Positions 5,588-13,432 are shown, numbered from the stretch's first letter. The stretch is 15,774 nucleotides of DNA from Bacteroidota bacterium (GCA_023391015.1 JAEWBT010000104.1:1-15774), one strand, 5' to 3'. The notes: generated by a model not told the origin, from the letters alone. Numbers and translations are program-made.

Positions 5588-6916
5588 TTACAACAGCTTA
5601 CCCGTCAGCAAAAACGAGGCGATAGAAAAGTAAATGATCAATCCGGTAACGTCTACCATCGTGGCTACAAACGGTGCCGAGGAAGTGGCCGGGTCCAGCC
5701 TTAATCTTTTCAGGACAAACGGAATCATGGAGCCGGAAAGCGTTCCCCACAGCACAATTAAAACCAGCGAAAAAGCAACGGTAAAGCCTACTGTAAGCCA
5801 GTAAGGGCCATAGTCATAAAGGCCTGTCTTTTGCCAAATGAAAATCCGGAGTAACCCGATGGCACCCAGCGTTACGCCAAGCAGAATTCCGGAAATAAGC
5901 TCTTTGCGCATCACATACCACCAGTCGCGCAAATTCAATTCTTTCAGGGCCATAGCGCGGATAATCAGCGTAGCCGCCTGCGAACCGCTGTTGCCGCCGC
6001 TGGAAATAATGAGCGGTACAAACAAGGCCAGCACCACTGCTTTCTCGATCTCGGCATCAAAGTAACCCATGGCCGATGCCGTAAACATTTCTCCGATAAA
6101 CAAGATGACGAGCCAGCCGGCACGCTTGCGCACCATCTCGCCAATCGGCGTGGCCGTATAAGGCAAATCCAGCGCCTCCAAACCACCAAACTTCTGAATG
6201 TCTTCGGTATCGCGCTGTTCCATCACGTCCAGGATGTCGTCCACTGTTACAATCCCCACCAGTACGCCGCTTTCCGAAACCACCGGTAAGGCCGAACGGT
6301 CGTAGCGTTCAAAAAAACCAACGGCGTCCTCCTTATTTTGTGTAGTAACCAGGTTGATGAAATGGCCGCCCATCAGCGAGGCAATTGTTTGTGCCTCATC
6401 GGCCAGCAGGATTTCGCCAATGCGGATGTCGTCGATAAGCTTAAATTCATCATCAACAACATACACATAGTTCAGCGTTTCCGCCTTCTTCCCCACCCGT
6501 TTGATATGGCGCAGCGTTTGCTCTACGGTCCAGTGTTTTTTCACCTGGATGTAATACGGGGTCATAATCCGACCCACGGTGTTTTCGTCGTAGCCGATTA
6601 GCGAAAGGGCAATTTTGCGCTCGGCTTCGGGCAGCAGATTCACAGCCTCTTTAATTACCGTGTCGGGAAAGTTGGTAAAAACCTGCGTGCGATCGTCTGG
6701 CGGCATATTGCGCAATACTTCTGCTACCGCTTCGCTGCCGAGGCTTTTGAGGATATTTTCCTGCGCCGGCGCTTCCAGGTACGAAAAAACCTGCCCTTTG
6801 AGCTCGCCTGGAAGCAGCAGAAAACTAATCGGCTGCTCCCGCTCTTCCAAAGCGGCGATCGCGTCGGCAATGTCGTGCGGGTGCTTGTCGGCCAGGTCTA
6901 TTCTTTTTTGTACCAT
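5588..6916 (-). CDS. mgtE: Magnesium channel/transporter MgtE
   Basis: From the ATG at 6916 the product has 442 residues, normal for MgtE. Residues 1-118 form the superhelical MgtE N domain (HPHDIADAIAALE, MPPDDRTQVF). A CBS pair spans about 119-245, opening GRIMTP and closing VGIVTVDDILDVM. The membrane domain runs from about 265, with PLIISSGGNSGSQAATLIIR at 301-320 and DPATSSAPFVATMVDVTG at 408-425; D422 corresponds to the pore aspartate of the family. The N and CBS domains sense cytosolic Mg2+ and gate the pore in the inner membrane. The frame is open to 7108, but that stretch is promoter and 3' end of the upstream gene; the -7 like box GACCTTTG lies at 6959-6952 and MVQKRIDLADKH fits the family start. 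Confidence 0.95.
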   Translation of the reverse strand: MVQKRIDLADKHPHDIADAIAALEEREQPISFLLLPGELKGQVFSYLEAPAQENILKSLGSEAVAEVLRNMPPDDRTQVFTNFPDTVIKEAVNLLPEAERKIALSLIGYDENTVGRIMTPYYIQVKKHWTVEQTLRHIKRVGKKAETLNYVYVVDDEFKLIDDIRIGEILLADEAQTIASLMGGHFINLVTTQNKEDAVGFFERYDRSALPVVSESGVLVGIVTVDDILDVMEQRDTEDIQKFGGLEALDLPYTATPIGEMVRKRAGWLVILFIGEMFTASAMGYFDAEIEKAVVLALFVPLIISSGGNSGSQAATLIIRAMALKELNLRDWWYVMRKELISGILLGVTLGAIGLLRIFIWQKTGLYDYGPYWLTVGFTVAFSLVLIVLWGTLSGSMIPFVLKRLRLDPATSSAPFVATMVDVTGLIIYFSIASFLLTGKLL

Positions 6917-6951
6917 CGGGAAGGAAAGATTTCCGGAAATTTTGCGCGCTG

Positions 6952-6959
6952 CAAAGGTC
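6952..6959 (-). promoter_or_regulatory. Candidate -7 box of mgtE (GACCTTTG)
   Basis: GACCTTTG differs from TAnnTTTG only in the first base and lies 35 bp before the chosen ATG. A TTTCCGGAAA palindrome (6930-6939) sits in the leader. No Mg2+ riboswitch-like structure is evident in so short a leader. Confidence 0.4.
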
Positions 6960-7022
6960 GGGCAATGGGGTTGGAAAAAGGCGTGCCGCTGCATATTCCT
7001 GCCCTGTTGGAACATGAAAAGG

Positions 7023-7901
7023 TTAGAATCGCCTTTTTTTCCGGAAAAACAGGGTGATCCACGTGCCGAGAACAAACGGAAAGGTGAACGGACCACCAAT
7101 GAGCGCAAACCAATCCATTTTCACAAAAATGAGGTGAAGAAACAACGTGGTTGCAACGCCCAGAAGTGTCCAAAGCGCAGCTTTCCAGGTGGGACCTGCA
7201 AAGACAATAGCCGTCAGCACCGCATTAAAACCAAAAAGACCCATTTGAATGTCACCCGCTTCCGCGCCGGTTCCAAACGCCACGCCCGCACCGATTGCCG
7301 AAGCCAAAAGGGCATACCCGGCAGCAACAGGATTGCTGATTAAAACACCCAGGAAAAACAAACAGCCCGCCCAAACGCCATCCTGAAAAATGACTTCGCC
7401 AAAACCGTTGGTTGCAGCAAAAAGATACGGATAGGCGGAAGGACTGAATATCGTTTGCGAAAAAACGGACGGCGGGAGCAGCCCTGTTTCCCGGATGACA
7501 AACACCAGCGCCCAGGTAATGAGGATAAACGGCAGGGTATAAACCGGAATTTTCCGGCGCAGGAAAAAGCCTTGCAGCAGCGCGGCGGCGACGCTTCCCA
7601 CAACGAGCAGTACCCACAGTAAAAAAGTAGTTTTAAACAAAAACACCAGTGCTACCCCCACCAGCGCCGCGCTAAAACCATACAGTCCGGAGTCGATTTC
7701 TTTTTCCGGGAACCGGGCCACCAGCGCCGTCCCCGCGCCCACAGCCGAAGCCACCAAGGCAGCCAGTCCAAAAATCCAGTTGCCGGTGCAAAGCCCGATG
7801 AGAAACAGCACGCCGGTCCAGCGGTTTTCCTGCAACATAATCTGGCTAACACCTTTGAGGGTAGCGTCCAGAAACCAGCGGGGCGAAACAACGAACTTCA
7901 T
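7023..7901 (-). CDS. Urea transporter family membrane protein
   Basis: From the ATG at 7901 the product has 292 residues. It has the two-fold repeated architecture of the urea transporter family: FLDATLKGVSQIMLQENRWTGVLFLIG then GLYGFSAALVGVAL in the first half, YTLPFILITW between them, and VIFQDGVWAGCLFFLGVLISNP, ASAIGAGVAFGTGA, GLFGFNAVLTAIVF and GGPFTFPFVLGTW in the second half. About ten hydrophobic segments are evident. It should form a trimeric channel for urea across the inner membrane; substrate is inferred from family. An in-frame start at 7994 exists, but a -7 like box (TACCTTTC, 7929-7922) and family alignment favour 7901. No urease genes are in view. It ends 106 bp before mgtE, which has its own candidate promoter. 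One TTTCCGGAAA (7038-7047) is read as Phe-Arg-Lys near the C-terminus. Confidence 0.88.
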   Translation of the reverse strand: MKFVVSPRWFLDATLKGVSQIMLQENRWTGVLFLIGLCTGNWIFGLAALVASAVGAGTALVARFPEKEIDSGLYGFSAALVGVALVFLFKTTFLLWVLLVVGSVAAALLQGFFLRRKIPVYTLPFILITWALVFVIRETGLLPPSVFSQTIFSPSAYPYLFAATNGFGEVIFQDGVWAGCLFFLGVLISNPVAAGYALLASAIGAGVAFGTGAEAGDIQMGLFGFNAVLTAIVFAGPTWKAALWTLLGVATTLFLHLIFVKMDWFALIGGPFTFPFVLGTWITLFFRKKRRF

Positions 7902-7921
7902 TTGTTTTTTGGAGAAAGCCG

Positions 7922-7929
7922 GAAAGGTA
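7922..7929 (-). promoter_or_regulatory. Candidate -7 box of the urea transporter gene (TACCTTTC)
   Basis: TACCTTTC matches TAnnTTTG in all but the last base and ends 20 bp before the ATG at 7901. It would leave a leader of about 15 nt and excludes the longer start at 7994. Confidence 0.45.
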
Positions 7930-8033
7930 TCAAAACGCATTTTACCGCAGCATTGGAGCAACTGATTTGCCGGAAAAAACCGACCTTTGTGCATAGGAAG
8001 GGATAAGGTTTTTTAGCTCAATTGATGGCTTAG

Positions 8034-8071
8034 TGAAAGTACTACTTTTTAAAAACATTCCCCTACTTTCA
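8034..8071. promoter_or_regulatory. Inverted repeat in the divergent 7901/8095 intergenic region
   Basis: TGAAAGTA (8034-8041) and TACTTTCA (8064-8071) are exact reverse complements, separated by 22 nt, and lie 24 bp upstream of the plus-strand gene. They could be an operator or leader structure. Confidence 0.35.
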
Positions 8072-8094
8072 TATTCGTTGTTCATTTATTCTTT

Positions 8095-9147
8095 ATGAAG
8101 AGGTTACTTTTTCTGGTTTTTACGCTGCTGGTTTTTAAAGGTTCCGCAAGCGCACAAAAGGTTTTTACGATATTTAAGTTGCCACAGCCACCTGCTGGGG
8201 ACTTTTTCAGCCTTTACCGTACAATTAATGTGATTGATTCGAGAGCCGATACGAGTACCTGTGGATTTCTTTCACGTGTCAATGAATCGGTACGACCAGT
8301 GGTGATGCGCCCGGACCTGCAAACGCAGTTAGCAGCTTATACTACGCCGGATGAAGGAAATACTTTTATCCTGAATCTGCGAAGACTGGAGTTTTCGGTT
8401 TTTACCCGTTTTGTAAATGAGAATGCTTATTGTAATTACCAGGCAGATTATTATGTGAAACAAGGAGATGGGTATCTGCTCGTGGGAAAGGTAGATACGT
8501 TATTTTCTGTGCTAAAGGAAGCCGATTCCGTCAAAGAAAAAATAATGGCATTTGCTGGCAAGGGAATTATAGGTACGCTTATGCCTTATCTCGCCCAAAG
8601 TCCTTTAGAGGCATCGGGTGGGTCCTATACCCTGCACGACATCCAGCATACGGATAGTCTAGAGAAGTTGTTGATTCCTTTTTATGCCGCTCCGGCTTTA
8701 AGAGACGGGATTTATAAAACCGCAACTGCCCTTTATCAGCAGCAACCCAACGACAGCCTGAATACTGAGAGTGTGAAAATCCATAAAAAGGACCGCACTT
8801 TGGGTTCCTACAAATATTGGGACAGGGATAAAAAAGCATGGCGGGTCCGGAACTGGGCCGTTTTACCGTTTGCGGTGGTTTATAAAGGCACCCCTTACAT
8901 CTTGCACAAAGGTGATCAATCAAAATATATTCCTATGGAGCGCCGTGGGCAGGACTATTATTATCACGGTAAATTGCCTGGACAAAGTTTTGCTTCTACA
9001 ATGGCACCCACATTTGGATTAGCCGGATATCTTGCAGGCGCAGCAGTAGATGCGGCGCGCGATAAAGGTGCACAACTTTTCCGCCTTGACTATTTAACTC
9101 AAAAAGCGGTGCTGGCTAATCCTGTTTTAAACCCCAAAAGAAAATAA
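8095..9147 (+). CDS. Secreted protein of unknown function
   Basis: A 350-residue protein with a clear Sec signal peptide, MKRLLFLVFTLLVFKGSASAQ, cleaved after SASA or nearby; there is no lipobox cysteine. The mature part seems to have two regions. The first (about 25-190) contains TINVIDSRADTSTCGFLSRV and FILNLRRLEFSV, faintly reminiscent of periplasmic lipoproteins that begin with a V-V-D-x-R strand. The second (about 230-350) contains DRDKKAWRVRNWAVLPFAVVYKG, a tyrosine-rich QDYYYHGKLPG and a glycine/alanine-rich segment FGLAGYLAGAAVDAARDKGA ending in FRLDYLTQKAVL. I cannot name the family. It stands alone between a divergent urea transporter gene and a convergent ABC-F gene, so context gives no role. 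A periplasmic or envelope location is the safest inference. Confidence 0.85.
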   Translation: MKRLLFLVFTLLVFKGSASAQKVFTIFKLPQPPAGDFFSLYRTINVIDSRADTSTCGFLSRVNESVRPVVMRPDLQTQLAAYTTPDEGNTFILNLRRLEFSVFTRFVNENAYCNYQADYYVKQGDGYLLVGKVDTLFSVLKEADSVKEKIMAFAGKGIIGTLMPYLAQSPLEASGGSYTLHDIQHTDSLEKLLIPFYAAPALRDGIYKTATALYQQQPNDSLNTESVKIHKKDRTLGSYKYWDRDKKAWRVRNWAVLPFAVVYKGTPYILHKGDQSKYIPMERRGQDYYYHGKLPGQSFASTMAPTFGLAGYLAGAAVDAARDKGAQLFRLDYLTQKAVLANPVLNPKRK

Positions 9148-9162
9148 GTCCGGAAATACCAA

Positions 9163-9196
9163 AATATAAAACGCGCCCAAGGGCGCGTTTTATATT
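9163..9196. terminator. Bidirectional terminator between convergent genes
   Basis: A perfect 16-bp stem (AATATAAAACGCGCCC with its reverse complement) closes on a 2-nt centre at 9179-9180. The GC-rich inner part is flanked by AAAA and TTTT tracts on either side, so it can terminate the 8095 gene on the plus strand and the ABC-F gene on the minus strand. Confidence 0.88.
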
Positions 9197-9220
9197 AGAA
9201 AACCAACTTGTAATATCCCT

Positions 9221-10849
9221 TTACGCCAGCTGCCCGTAGGCCTCCTGCCGCAGCGTTTTCACACGCTCGTCGTTCATGTAGTCATCAAACGTGCTTTCAC
9301 GGTCGATGGCACCGTTCGGAGTGAGTTCAATCACACGGTCGGCCACGGTTTGGGCCAGTTCGTGGTCGCGCGTGGTGAATAGAATAGTGCCTTTAAAATC
9401 GCTCATGCCGTTGTTCAGCGCCGTGATGCTTTCCAGGTCGAGGTGGTTGGTTGGCTCGTCGAGGAGCAGCACGTTGCCTTTCAGCATCATCATCCGGCTC
9501 ATCATGCAGCGCATTTTTTCGCCCCCGCTCAGCACGTTGCAGGCTTTCAGCGTTTCTTCGCCGCTAAACAGCATCCGGCCCAAAAAGCCCCGGATAAAGG
9601 TTTCGTCTTTTTCTTCGGAGTATTGGCGCAGCCAGTCAATCAGGTTATCGGATTTACCTTCAAAATACTCGGTGTTGTCGTTGGGCAGATACGTCGGGGT
9701 AATGGTTACCCCCCATTTGAAACTTCCTTCAAAATCGGTGTCTTCGCCCATCAGAATCTTATAGAACGCCGTAGTTGCCAGGCCGTTTTCCGCCAGAATC
9801 GCCACTTTCTGCCCGCGCTTCAGGTCAAAGGAAACGTTTTTGAAATAGATTTCGCCGTTGACGGTTTTGGTCAGGTTTTTAACTTCCAGAATCTGGTCGC
9901 CGGCTTCGCGCACCTGGTTGTTGAACAGAATCGCCGGGTATTTACGGCTCGAAGCGGTCATGTCTTCCAGCTTAATCTTATCCAGCGCTTTTTTCCGGCT
10001 CGTGGCCTGCTTGGATTTCGAGGCGTTGGCCGAGAAGCGGGCAATAAATTCTTTCAGCTCGGCAATCTTGTCTTCGGCCTTTTTGTTGGCGTCGGTGCGC
10101 TGCTTCAAGAGCAGCTGGCTGGACTGATACCAGAACGAATAGTTACCGGCAAAGAGGGATACTTTTTTGAAATCGATATCGGCTACGTGGGTACACACCG
10201 AGTCGAGGAAGTGACGGTCGTGGGAAACAACGAGAACGATTTTATCGTAATCAGCGAGGAAGTTTTCCAGCCACGCAATGGTTTCAAGGTCGAGGTCGTT
10301 GGTCGGTTCGTCCAGCAGCAGAATATCGGGGTTGCCGAACAAGGCCTGTGCCAGGAGCACCCGCACTTTCTGGTTGCCGTCAATGTCTTTAACGAGTTTG
10401 TAATGAACATCTTCCTTTACGCCCAGCGACGACAAAAGCGAAGCCGCGTCGCTTTCGGCGGTGTAGCCGCCCATTTCGCCAAATTCGGCTTCCAGTTCGC
10501 CGGCGCGCATGTAATCGTCTTCGGTGGCGTCGGGATCGGCGTAAATCGCGTCTTTGGTGGCGGCCAGTTCCATCAGCTTAGTGTTGCCGCGCATCACCGT
10601 GTCGAGGACGGTAAATTCGTCAAACTCGTAGTGGTTTTGCTTCAGCACGCTCATGCGCTGGCCTTTGCTGATTTCCACCCGGCCGGTCGTCGGCTCAATT
10701 TCGCCGGAAATAATCTTCAGAAACGTTGATTTTCCGGCCCCGTTGGCCCCGATAATGCCGTAGCAGTTGCCTTCCGTAAACTTGATGTTTACATCTTCAA
10801 ATAAAACCCGCTTGCCGTAGCGCAAGGAGAGATTTATAACATTAATCAT
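9221..10849 (-). CDS. ABC-F family ATPase (YbiT/EttA-like translation factor)
   Basis: A soluble 542-residue protein with two nucleotide-binding domains and no membrane segments. NBD1 has Walker A GANGAGKST (34-42), Walker B ILLLDEPTND (176-185) and switch SHDR (209-212). The linker at about 238-315 is charged, with KSKQATSRKKALDKIK, the type that contacts tRNA on the ribosome. NBD2 has signature LSGGE (440-444) and Walker B VLLLDEPTNH (460-469). Unusually, the NBD1 signature is IDGNQ, the NBD2 Walker A is AENGLATT (353-360) without its lysine, and the NBD2 switch histidine is replaced (TTRDHE, 492-497). ABC-F proteins act in the ribosomal E site, in translation control or ribosome protection. 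IGANGAGKS, EEFTVLDTV-like FDEFTVLDTVM and VLLAQALFGNPDILLLDEPTN are YbiT-like. The gene seems monocistronic with a hairpin leader. Confidence 0.93.
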   Translation of the reverse strand: MINVINLSLRYGKRVLFEDVNIKFTEGNCYGIIGANGAGKSTFLKIISGEIEPTTGRVEISKGQRMSVLKQNHYEFDEFTVLDTVMRGNTKLMELAATKDAIYADPDATEDDYMRAGELEAEFGEMGGYTAESDAASLLSSLGVKEDVHYKLVKDIDGNQKVRVLLAQALFGNPDILLLDEPTNDLDLETIAWLENFLADYDKIVLVVSHDRHFLDSVCTHVADIDFKKVSLFAGNYSFWYQSSQLLLKQRTDANKKAEDKIAELKEFIARFSANASKSKQATSRKKALDKIKLEDMTASSRKYPAILFNNQVREAGDQILEVKNLTKTVNGEIYFKNVSFDLKRGQKVAILAENGLATTAFYKILMGEDTDFEGSFKWGVTITPTYLPNDNTEYFEGKSDNLIDWLRQYSEEKDETFIRGFLGRMLFSGEETLKACNVLSGGEKMRCMMSRMMMLKGNVLLLDEPTNHLDLESITALNNGMSDFKGTILFTTRDHELAQTVADRVIELTPNGAIDRESTFDDYMNDERVKTLRQEAYGQLA

Positions 10850-10862
10850 AGTAAATGGAGAA

Positions 10863-10895
10863 CGCTTTAAGGCCGTTTAAGTTGGCTTTAAAGCG
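10863..10895 (-). promoter_or_regulatory. Hairpin in the 5' leader of the ABC-F mRNA
   Basis: CGCTTTAA and TTAAAGCG form an 8-bp stem, extended after one mismatch by GCC/GGC around a 9-nt loop. It begins about where transcription should start from the -7 box at 10906-10899 and ends 13 nt before the start codon. Confidence 0.45.
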
Positions 10896-10898
10896 GCG

Positions 10899-10906
10899 CG
10901 AAGGTA
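10899..10906 (-). promoter_or_regulatory. Candidate -7 box of the ABC-F gene (TACCTTCG)
   Basis: Same octamer, in the same CGTACCTTCGC context, as upstream of fsa. It lies 50 bp before the ATG at 10849. Confidence 0.5.
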
Positions 10907-10971
10907 CGGAATATAAAATGGTGTTGTCTATAACGAACAGAACGCGAACAAAACGGATTTTTACATATTTA

Positions 10972-11017
10972 CACGGATAAAAAATCCGTGACCATCCGCT
11001 TCACTCCGTTTTATCCG
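10972..11017. repeat. Hairpin and 10-bp phased ATCCG units downstream of the TonB receptor gene
   Basis: CACGGAT-aaaaa-ATCCGTG (10972-10990) is a 7-bp hairpin. ATCCG or CTCCG then recurs at 10984, 10994, 11004 and 11013, near one helical turn. The hairpin could end the receptor transcript, though the minus-strand T-run lies in its loop. Confidence 0.5.
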
Positions 11018-11036
11018 CGTTCCAATCAAAAACCTC

Positions 11037-13073
11037 TTACTGAATCTTCCACCGCAACCCCACATACGCGTTCGCGCCCATTGCCGGTCCCCAGATGAGG
11101 CTGCCGTCAAAGCCGGGGGCAAACGGCGCGTCGGCGCCCAAGATCATCGGGTGCTGCATGTAGTTGGTCAGGTTTTCACCGCCGAGATACACTTCCACAT
11201 CGCCATTCTTCCACGCCTTGCTCACCTGCGCCGCCATCTGCACAAACGACGGCGAGTAGCTTTCCGGCACGGTGGTTCCGTGTTGCCCGTGGCCGTGCGC
11301 AAAAGTGGCCGGAATGCGCTTCGGCCCAATCCACTGCACGGTGTAATCAAACTTCCACGCGTTGCGCGTTTCGTAGCCGACGTTGGCAAACGCACGGTGC
11401 GCTGCCACCAAAGGCCGCTCTTTCAACACGCCGTCGTAGGTCGTCCGTACGTCGTACCAGCGGTAGGCCAGGCGGAGGTCTAAATGGCGCATCAGCTCGT
11501 AATCCAGTTGCGCCTGAATGCTGTGGGCAAAAGAGCGACCGTCCAGGTTGTAAAACCGCACGCTCGTCGGATTCTCGGCATCTACCACAATCTGATTTTG
11601 GAAATCAGTATAGTAATAATCGGTGCTGAAAGCGCCGTCGCGGTAGTTGAGCCGGAATTTCTGGGTGAAGTTCAAACCCGCATTCCAGGCGATTTCCGGT
11701 TTCAGGCCATAGGCCATACCGGCTTCCGGATTGGAAATCACAAACGCGCGGTTAGAGGCCAGAAAGCCGACGTTTTCGGCAAAAATATTGGCCGTCCGCT
11801 GCGCCCGCCCCACCGACGCGCGAAGCGAAGATTTCTCCCACGGCGTGTAGCGCACGTGCAGGCGCGGCGTCAGAAACGCACCAAACAGGTTGTGGTAATC
11901 GGCCCGCAGACCAGCCACCACGTTCCATTTTTCATTGCCGTTGTAGCTGTATTCGGCAAAGGCACCGGGAACGGATTCGGTGCGGGCATACGGCGTTCCG
12001 GCCAGCGCTTCGTTGAATTTATCGTACTGCATACTTGCGCCGGTTTTCAGCACGTGGTCGGTGGTTCCGATAATGGTTTGCAGGATAAAATTGGCGTAAA
12101 AGCTACTTTGCTTACCGTCGTAGCGACGCGCGCCGTACTGCGATTGCTGGTCGTGGTGCAGTCCGGAAAGTTGCAGCCCCATACTCGTGCCGGGATTTCG
12201 GGGAAACACCCGCCCGATTTTCGCCCAGCCTTCTATGCGGTTGATGTCTGACTGATAGCCCCACGGATTTCCGGGAATTTGAGGCACGTCGCGGTTGTAA
12301 TCCAGTTGGCCGCCGGTGTTGGTGGAATAGACGCCTTTCACCCCACCCTGCACTTCCCAACCGTTTTCGCCAAACCAAAACCAACGGTTTGCGCCGATAA
12401 ATTGCTTGTCCAGCGGCTGGTCCATAAAGCCGTCGCCGTTCTGGTCAATGCGCGCCCAGTTGCTGCGGCCGTGCAGGAGCAGGTTGCTGGATAGATTTTC
12501 GGTAAACTGCTTGCGGTACACCAGATTGCCTTCGGTGCGCGCCTGCGAGCTTTGGTAAAGATTCACCAGCGCCGTCGGCTCTTTGTCTTCAAACGGCTTT
12601 TTCCATTCCACGTTGATTTGGCCGGCCACGCCTTCGTAGCCGTTCACCACGCTGCCGGTGCCCTTGCTTAGTTGCATGCCTGCAATCCAGGTGCCGGGCG
12701 TGTAGGTAAGGCCGGTAATGGCCGAAAGTCCGCGGATATCCGGAATGTTTTCCCGTGTAAAAGAGGTGTGCGCGCCCGTCAGACCGAGCATTTGGATTTG
12801 CTTGTAGCCCGTTACCGCGTCGGTAAAAGCTACGTCCACCGAAGGGGTGGTTTCAAAGCTTTCGCTCAGGTTGCAGCAAGCCGCTTTCAGCAGTTCGCGC
12901 GCCCCGATTTTTTCGGTTTTAATCGCGCCCAGCAGGTTGATTTCTGTGGATTTGGTGCGGTTCCGAATCGTCACCTCGTCAATTTGCTGCGTACTTTTCG
13001 TGGTGTCCTGTGCCGAGGCGGATACGCCCAGCAGCAGGCCGCTCCAGAGGAGCGCCCGTGTTTTCATTTCCAT
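11037..13073 (-). CDS. TonB-dependent outer membrane receptor, probably metal-linked
   Basis: A 678-residue protein with signal peptide (ALLWSGLLLGVSASAQ), then a TonB-box-like QIDEVTIRN at 30-38 and a plug domain with AACCNLSESFETTPSVDVAFTDAVTGYKQIQMLGL (65-99), TRENIPDIRG and GYEGVAGQINVEW. The rest is barrel, ending in the strand AYVGLRWKIQ. It lacks the N-terminal carboxypeptidase-like domain common in SusC-type receptors. The CC in the plug and the HMA-domain gene 14 bp upstream point to copper or another heavy metal as cargo; that is inference from context. Start choice: MEMK at 13073 or MK at 13067; both leave the same signal peptide. It would use energy from TonB-ExbBD to import its substrate into the periplasm. 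Confidence 0.93.
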   Translation of the reverse strand: MEMKTRALLWSGLLLGVSASAQDTTKSTQQIDEVTIRNRTKSTEINLLGAIKTEKIGARELLKAACCNLSESFETTPSVDVAFTDAVTGYKQIQMLGLTGAHTSFTRENIPDIRGLSAITGLTYTPGTWIAGMQLSKGTGSVVNGYEGVAGQINVEWKKPFEDKEPTALVNLYQSSQARTEGNLVYRKQFTENLSSNLLLHGRSNWARIDQNGDGFMDQPLDKQFIGANRWFWFGENGWEVQGGVKGVYSTNTGGQLDYNRDVPQIPGNPWGYQSDINRIEGWAKIGRVFPRNPGTSMGLQLSGLHHDQQSQYGARRYDGKQSSFYANFILQTIIGTTDHVLKTGASMQYDKFNEALAGTPYARTESVPGAFAEYSYNGNEKWNVVAGLRADYHNLFGAFLTPRLHVRYTPWEKSSLRASVGRAQRTANIFAENVGFLASNRAFVISNPEAGMAYGLKPEIAWNAGLNFTQKFRLNYRDGAFSTDYYYTDFQNQIVVDAENPTSVRFYNLDGRSFAHSIQAQLDYELMRHLDLRLAYRWYDVRTTYDGVLKERPLVAAHRAFANVGYETRNAWKFDYTVQWIGPKRIPATFAHGHGQHGTTVPESYSPSFVQMAAQVSKAWKNGDVEVYLGGENLTNYMQHPMILGADAPFAPGFDGSLIWGPAMGANAYVGLRWKIQ

Positions 13074-13087
13074 AACTGCAAGCGGGT

Positions 13088-13432
13088 TTAGTGGTTACAG
13101 CTATTGGTTTTGTACTGGCAGCAGTCGGGCAGTTTGGTGTAATCGGTTTCCTCGGCCACCACGTCACCGGCATTGTGGCCGACTTTGGCAATGGCTTTCT
13201 GAATGGTTTCCAGATTGGTTTTATCCGTCCGGTAGGTCACCACGAGCATGTGGTTGTCGGCGGTCCAGTCGGCGCGTTTCACGCCTTTGATGTAGGCAGC
13301 GTCTTCAATGCGCTTTTTGCACATATCGCAGTTGCCTTCTACTTTAAAAGTATCGGTTTTGACCGCGTCTTTCTGGGCAAAGGCAGAGAACGAAAACAGG
13401 GAAATCAGAATGAAAAAAAAGAAGCGTTTCAT
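13088..13432 (-). CDS. Secreted heavy-metal-associated (HMA) domain protein
   Basis: A 114-residue periplasmic protein. Signal peptide MKRFFFFILISLFSFSAFAQ, then one ferredoxin-like HMA domain: the metal loop is GNCDMCKKRIE with C35 and C38, followed by IKGVKRADWTADNHMLVVTY and the ETIQKAIAKVGHNAG helix. The tail LPDCCQYKTNSCNH adds C104, C105, C112 and H114, a second likely soft-metal site. Such proteins bind Cu(I) or similar ions and hand them to partner proteins. It lies 14 bp before the TonB receptor start, so the two form an operon. The upstream HYC_CC_PP gene is 179 bp away across four palindromes, so it may or may not share the transcript. Confidence 0.93.
   Translation of the reverse strand: MKRFFFFILISLFSFSAFAQKDAVKTDTFKVEGNCDMCKKRIEDAAYIKGVKRADWTADNHMLVVTYRTDKTNLETIQKAIAKVGHNAGDVVAEETDYTKLPDCCQYKTNSCNH

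Noticed and set aside
6917..7108. 64-residue N-terminal extension of MgtE
   Set aside because: It runs through the promoter region and into the 3' end of the upstream urea transporter gene; MVQKRIDLADKH at 6916 matches the family start.
7023..7994. Urea transporter start at 7994
   Set aside because: The added 31 residues do not resemble the family N-terminus, and the -7 like box at 7929-7922 lies inside that extension.
9443..10729. Plus-strand 428-codon open frame over the ABC-F gene
   Set aside because: Antisense shadow in a GC-rich gene; its V/F/G-rich translation is an artefact and the minus strand has all ABC motifs.
11484..12251. Plus-strand 255-codon open frame over the TonB receptor gene
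   Set aside because: Antisense shadow; no start context, promoter or recognisable domain.
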